Assembly (NCBI GenBank): GCA_964538085.1
Contig: CAZIDF010000016.1
Location: forward strand, 1 to 64,000
From: G020348385 sp964538085
GTDB lineage: Bacteria; Acidobacteriota; Aminicenantia; Aminicenantales; Aminicenantaceae
Reading direction: 5' to 3'
Length of the DNA: 64,000 nucleotides
Shown here one piece after another: positions 60,425 through 64,000 of this stretch. Each line of letters starts with the position of its first letter. Within the stretch, counting starts at the first letter, position 1. The notes beneath the pieces were generated by a model. That model had not been told where the DNA came from and did no database searches. It saw nothing but the letters and a program-made list of their open reading frames with translations. A program made the translations under genes and the position numbers.

Positions 60425-62389
60425 TTACCTGATTATCCTTTTGTATTGGTTGACGACATTTTTCAACCACCTGAATATCTCCACCCATTTGTTGTACCCG
60501 GTGTGATAGGCATTCTTGATCTCGATGTATTCGTGAGGGATTCCCAACTCTTTGAGCCTTTGAACGACCTCCCTGGCAGCCTCCACAGGAACTGCATTAT
60601 CCTTCGCCCCGTGCACGATGAAAAAATTCAATTTTTTCCCTTTCGCGCTGTCAAGCAAATCGATGATATTTTCTCCTTTTAAATAGGGAGGAGGGGATAT
60701 CGCCCCCGATAGGATAACGGCAGCCTTGAAAAGATCCGGATGCAAAAGCGCCAGCCGCCAGGCTCCATAACCCCCCATGGAAAAACCATGGATGATGATA
60801 TTTTTCTCGTCGATGTTGTACAAGGCTTTGACATGGTCGATACATTCGATGACTTCTGTTCCAGAATTGCCCAAATACCAATCGGACAAGCCTCTGGCCT
60901 GTGGAGCGATCATCATCATTTTCGGTGTTTGCAGCTGCGCGCGAGCCTGACCGATGAGCTGCGCCAAATTCACGGCATAGCTCACCTCATCCACCCCGCT
61001 TCCGTGAAGGGCGACGAACAGTGCAATCGGGACTTCCTCATCGTAATCCCTTGGAACATAGATGGAATATGGCTGGAGGGTTCCGTCGATTTTCGACCGG
61101 TGTGCATACCTCCCGATCGATCCAAGAGGAAAAAAGGCGGGATTTCCCTCCTCAACGCTTTCGATCAAGGTCTTGACTTCGTCCATCCATTCCTCGATCG
61201 CTGCGATCCCGAGGTAAGGCGGCACCTCTTCCATGTACTCCTGGATCCATTCGAACCGGGCTTCCAAATTGGTCATGCTATTACGGAATTTTTCATCCTT
61301 CGCAAATTGCTCCCCCTGTTTTGCCGTCTCGAATTTTGCCCGGTAATCCTCCAGCTCTGCTCTATTCACGACAAAGAACCTGGTGTCCTCTTTGAAGTTC
61401 AGCGACCCCTCTTCATCGATGACCCCGACACTCAGATCGTAAATCCCTGTTTCGTATTCTTGCTCCTCCAGTTGGAACCGCAGCATATTCATCCCTTTTT
61501 TGAACGAAAATTCCTCCTTCTGCTGAACATTGCTCAACCCGGGCCCTAGCAAGAAGGACCGGAAAAGCCACCCTGATTTGTCCTCTGGAGAATGGACGGC
61601 AAGGGTAATGGTCTTTTCGCTGTCATCATAAAAATGAAATGAATCGATCAACATCTGAATTTCAGGTTTTTCAGGAATACGGTTCACGAAATAGAAAATC
61701 GCTCCCTTTCTTTTATTGGACATCTCTGTGTCATAACCAGGATCGGGATAAAGCTGTGCCAGTTCCATCGCGCCCTGATCGCGGTCTGCGTACGTGAGAT
61801 TGATCCCCCACTTGCCTTGCATAAAAGGCCTGAACGGGACAAGGATTTGAAACGGGATGGACAATTCATAGATGATGACACCCTTTTTCTCGTCGGGAAC
61901 GATCACAAGTTCCACTTCCCGGACATCGATCCCGGGAAAATAAATCCCATCCTTGTTGATGATTCCTTTCACAGGATTTTTTTCCTCCAGCGATATCCCG
62001 AAAGAGTAAAAACTGTCGCTCTCGTTCCCTTGGGATGGATCGAGAAAGGTCAACAGAAAACCATCGCCGTACCGCCAGCTTCTGCTGGGAAATTCGAGAG
62101 TATCGTCCACGGCTTTTACAGCTGCATAGAAGTTTTTGGCATCGTAGGCGAACTTGGCTGTCACAGTCATGCCTTTGGAATGCTGGATCTTGTCTCCGGA
62201 AGTGGTGAGATCTACCGGAAATTCCTGAATCCTTTCCCAGTCGTCCAGCACTCCGTCTATTTGGATCCTTTTGTCGGTTTGAAAAATTCGGAGATCTTCC
62301 GATTGGGGAAAGGAAGGGGCACAAAATAAAAGAAAAACCATACAAAAAAATAAGGAAAACATGATAGTGTTTGTTCTCGATTTATCCAT
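60425..62389 (-). CDS. secreted CBM9-like / esterase-peptidase fusion
   Basis: 654 residues from ATG 62389 (AAGGA 7 nt before). Signal peptide (MFSLFFCMVFLLFCAPSFPQ). Residues ~35-230 form a CBM9/DOMON-like sandwich (IQIDGVLDDWERI; FAYDAKNFYAAVKAVDD; GDGFLLTFLDPSQG). A middle helical region (YRAKFETAKQGEQF) leads to a C-terminal alpha/beta hydrolase with HGSGVDEVSY, nucleophile GFSMGGYGAW, Asp in HGAKDNAVP and His in NAYHTGYN, as in PHB-depolymerase/feruloyl-esterase-like S9 proteins. The combination suggests a secreted carbohydrate esterase. Its stop is next to repeat copy B. Confidence 0.82.
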   Translation of the reverse strand: MDKSRTNTIMFSLFFCMVFLLFCAPSFPQSEDLRIFQTDKRIQIDGVLDDWERIQEFPVDLTTSGDKIQHSKGMTVTAKFAYDAKNFYAAVKAVDDTLEFPSRSWRYGDGFLLTFLDPSQGNESDSFYSFGISLEEKNPVKGIINKDGIYFPGIDVREVELVIVPDEKKGVIIYELSIPFQILVPFRPFMQGKWGINLTYADRDQGAMELAQLYPDPGYDTEMSNKRKGAIFYFVNRIPEKPEIQMLIDSFHFYDDSEKTITLAVHSPEDKSGWLFRSFLLGPGLSNVQQKEEFSFKKGMNMLRFQLEEQEYETGIYDLSVGVIDEEGSLNFKEDTRFFVVNRAELEDYRAKFETAKQGEQFAKDEKFRNSMTNLEARFEWIQEYMEEVPPYLGIAAIEEWMDEVKTLIESVEEGNPAFFPLGSIGRYAHRSKIDGTLQPYSIYVPRDYDEEVPIALFVALHGSGVDEVSYAVNLAQLIGQARAQLQTPKMMMIAPQARGLSDWYLGNSGTEVIECIDHVKALYNIDEKNIIIHGFSMGGYGAWRLALLHPDLFKAAVILSGAISPPPYLKGENIIDLLDSAKGKKLNFFIVHGAKDNAVPVEAAREVVQRLKELGIPHEYIEIKNAYHTGYNKWVEIFRWLKNVVNQYKRIIR

Positions 62390-62469
62390 GATCATATCCT
62401 TCGATACAGATTGGAATACCACTCACCTACTTTATAGTGTAGCTATTCTGGAAATTTAATGGAAGAGGA

Positions 62470-63360
62470 CTACTTTTTATTCAGGAAAAAATCTCTGATT
62501 AGGCCCTGAAACTTTTCCATGTTGATAAGTGGAGCCGCATGCCGCCCGCCTGCAGGGAAGGAATAAAGCTCGGCGTTGGGATAGATGGCCAACAGCAATT
62601 TCACATCCTCCCGGTATGGTTCGTCATCGCTTGTCACGATCAGCACCTTTCCAGGCCATCGGTCGAAATTTTCCGTCGGGGCGGCATCCTTTTCATTGAA
62701 TTCGAAAAGCATACGGATCAGGTCGAGGAGTGTTTTTTTGCTGGCCTCTCGATCCATATCGTGGCGAAGAAGGGCCATCCGGAATCGCAACCGGTCTTCT
62801 ATTTCCGGGGAAATTATGGCATCGATCTTCCCTAACCGGACAAGGCTTCTTTTTAAAAGTGGCTTGAGCAGAAAAAAAGGGAAGATCCGAAAAATAGCCA
62901 AAGCCGCTTTCTTGTTCCTATCTTTTTTTGGAGCCGGCGTGTTGGTGAGCACCAGGGCTTCGACACGAGCCATGTTCCTGCGAAAGTAGGCCTGAGCGAA
63001 CATCCCTGTGAGGGACTGGCCTGTCACACAAACCCTATCGATCCCTTCCAATCCGAGAACATGATTGACACACAGACAGAAGTCATCCAGGTTGTCGCAA
63101 GAGGAAAAGTCCACCACGACTATGCGGAATTCTTCCTCGAATCCGAGCACGGAACTGTAAATGGCCCAGGGGCCGCTGTGTCCACCGCTAAACGTGAGCA
63201 TGGTCTTTTCCCCCTTCCCGCAGCAAATATAGGAAATGGGCTTCCCCTTGAAATCGGTGTGTTTGAGAGGGTGAGTGGCCAAAAAATCCTGAAACCTCCG
63301 GAGTTCCTTTTCGGAGACCCCATCGAAATATTTTCGAATCGTCTGGGCATCTAGATTCAT
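62470..63360 (-). CDS. alpha/beta-fold hydrolase
   Basis: 296 residues with no signal peptide. Alpha/beta hydrolase landmarks: oxyanion region TMLTFSGGHSGPW, nucleophile elbow GQSLTG (serine), acid in LIVTSDDEPYRED and histidine in FPAGGRHAAPLI. It resembles maspardin/epoxide-hydrolase-like single-domain enzymes; the substrate cannot be inferred. ATG 63360 overlaps the stop of the TetR-family gene (ATGA), so it is the regulated partner in a two-gene operon. Confidence 0.82.
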   Translation of the reverse strand: MNLDAQTIRKYFDGVSEKELRRFQDFLATHPLKHTDFKGKPISYICCGKGEKTMLTFSGGHSGPWAIYSSVLGFEEEFRIVVVDFSSCDNLDDFCLCVNHVLGLEGIDRVCVTGQSLTGMFAQAYFRRNMARVEALVLTNTPAPKKDRNKKAALAIFRIFPFFLLKPLLKRSLVRLGKIDAIISPEIEDRLRFRMALLRHDMDREASKKTLLDLIRMLFEFNEKDAAPTENFDRWPGKVLIVTSDDEPYREDVKLLLAIYPNAELYSFPAGGRHAAPLINMEKFQGLIRDFFLNKK

Positions 63361-64000
63361 TTTTTCCTCCTTTCCGTTCCTATCCCTTCCCGCAGAATTC
63401 GGGCAAATCCTGCCAGCTCTTTTTTTAAAGTATTTTCCGGGATGGAAAAAAGCGGCTTCCCTTTTGCGATATTTTTTTTGAAATTTATCTTGTATTTGAG
63501 CTCCAGGTAATCCACCACCCCCTCCTGGACCTGCAACAGGGTATAGATCATCTGGTCGATATCCACATCCTTCCGGATGTTTCCTTTTTTCTGCTGCTCT
63601 GCAAAAAGTCCCCGGAGGAGCTCCAGTCCCTTCATCTTGCTTTTCAAAGCCACATCGCCGAGCACGACGTTGTCTCTCTCTTGAGACACCTTGTAACCAA
63701 AACCTCCGAACACCGGGTATTCGTTGTCGAGCTTGGCAGCTTGGAGATAAAAACGGGACCAGGCATCCAAGATGTCATTCCCTGGATTTTGCAGTGTCTT
63801 TTCAAAAAGACCGACATTGAGCTTCTTCGCATATTCGATAAGATATTCATAAAGATCCCTTTTGGATTCGAAATAACGGTAAAAGCTACCCTTGGCAAGA
63901 CCCAACTTTTCGATGATCTTGGACAGTGAGACTTCGTTGTAATTGCGGAGAGCGAATTCCTTAAGGCATGTGTCGATGATTTCCTTTTGCCTCTTCTCGC
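63357..64000 (-). CDS. TetR/AcrR-family regulator, 5' end beyond the window
   Basis: The frame is open to the window edge and encodes a TetR helix-turn-helix: KRQKEIIDTCLKEFALRNYN, then EVSLSKIIEKLGLAKGSFYR YFESK, followed by the usual ~120-residue ligand-binding helices (LQVQEGVVDYLELKYKINFK near the end). An internal ATG at 63905 is not the start since the DNA-binding domain lies upstream of it. It overlaps the hydrolase gene by four bases and probably represses that pair in response to a small ligand. Confidence 0.88.
   Translation of the reverse strand, partial: EKRQKEIIDTCLKEFALRNYNEVSLSKIIEKLGLAKGSFYRYFESKRDLYEYLIEYAKKLNVGLFEKTLQNPGNDILDAWSRFYLQAAKLDNEYPVFGGFGYKVSQERDNVVLGDVALKSKMKGLELLRGLFAEQQKKGNIRKDVDIDQMIYTLLQVQEGVVDYLELKYKINFKKNIAKGKPLFSIPENTLKKELAGFARILREGIGTERRKK

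Noticed and set aside
62470..63360. Hydrolase considered as a haloalkane dehalogenase linked to the rdh genes
   Set aside because: The nucleophile is serine (GQSLTG), not aspartate, and it sits with a TetR gene 33 kb away.

Overview
This 64 kb window is a bacterial chromosome segment from a Gram-negative anaerobe. It encodes beta-barrel outer membrane proteins, a Lol-like lipoprotein-sorting operon, a PerR/rubrerythrin operon and a reductive dehalogenase operon. The many large secreted proteins (two sortilin/VPS10-type BNR beta-propellers, S9 and S10 peptidases) and the PadR-controlled FtsX-type permeases with an N-terminal prefix domain look most like Candidatus Aminicenantes or a related Acidobacteriota-like lineage. 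That placement is inferred from gene content only. No rRNA, tRNA or CRISPR array was recognised.

Layout. 0-7 kb: a 5'-truncated S10 peptidase, a UROD-family methyltransferase-like protein, a DUF364-type protein, a gamma-carbonic-anhydrase-like protein and a VPS10-like propeller. 7.1-7.9 kb: a gene graveyard holding tails of an outer membrane barrel protein and of an FtsX permease. 7.9-14.4 kb: a permease/PadR pair, a two-TM hypothetical, an intact S10 peptidase and a divergent acyltransferase-like protein. 14.4-16.9 kb: the oxidative stress operon perR - rubrerythrin - rubredoxin/GltS-like FMN protein. 17-21.6 kb: a Tat/Sec-exported carbohydrate cluster (Gfo/Idh/MocA oxidoreductase, two DUF6807 proteins, an enolase-superfamily protein). 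21.8-25.4 kb: a phytoene-desaturase-like flavoprotein and a secreted VWA protein. 25.5-29.5 kb: an rdhB-rdhA-rdhC-like reductive dehalogenase operon ending in an amidinotransferase/DDAH-like gene.

30-50 kb is the most coherent region: universal stress proteins, HtrA, a lipoprotein, a LolA/LolCDE-like operon with its own beta-barrel protein, a site-2 protease with CBS domains, a DHH phosphoesterase, a PAS histidine kinase-receiver, an NtrC-family regulator with GAFTGA, and a Cu/Zn superoxide dismutase. I find -24/-12 (sigma-54) promoter sequences, each with exactly 10 nt between GG and the -12 dinucleotide, upstream of htrA, the Lol-like operon, the kinase/regulator operon and sodC. Two weaker ones precede the site-2 protease operon and a small gene at 45 kb. 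I read this as a local sigma-54 envelope/oxidative stress regulon controlled by its own two-component system. Decayed P-type ATPases lie inside it: an H+-ATPase reduced to its two ends and a scrambled P1B metal ATPase.

49.8-64 kb: an S9 peptidase, a second permease/PadR pair with a clear promoter-operator, a class V aminotransferase, a second VPS10-like propeller, an isoprenylcysteine-methyltransferase-like membrane protein, a CBM9-like/esterase fusion, and a TetR/hydrolase operon that runs off the right edge. Two repeat families connect distant sites: a GGGGACAGGATA palindrome (25.4, 51.9 and 56.7 kb) and a ~180 bp intergenic repeat (11.8 and 60.3 kb).
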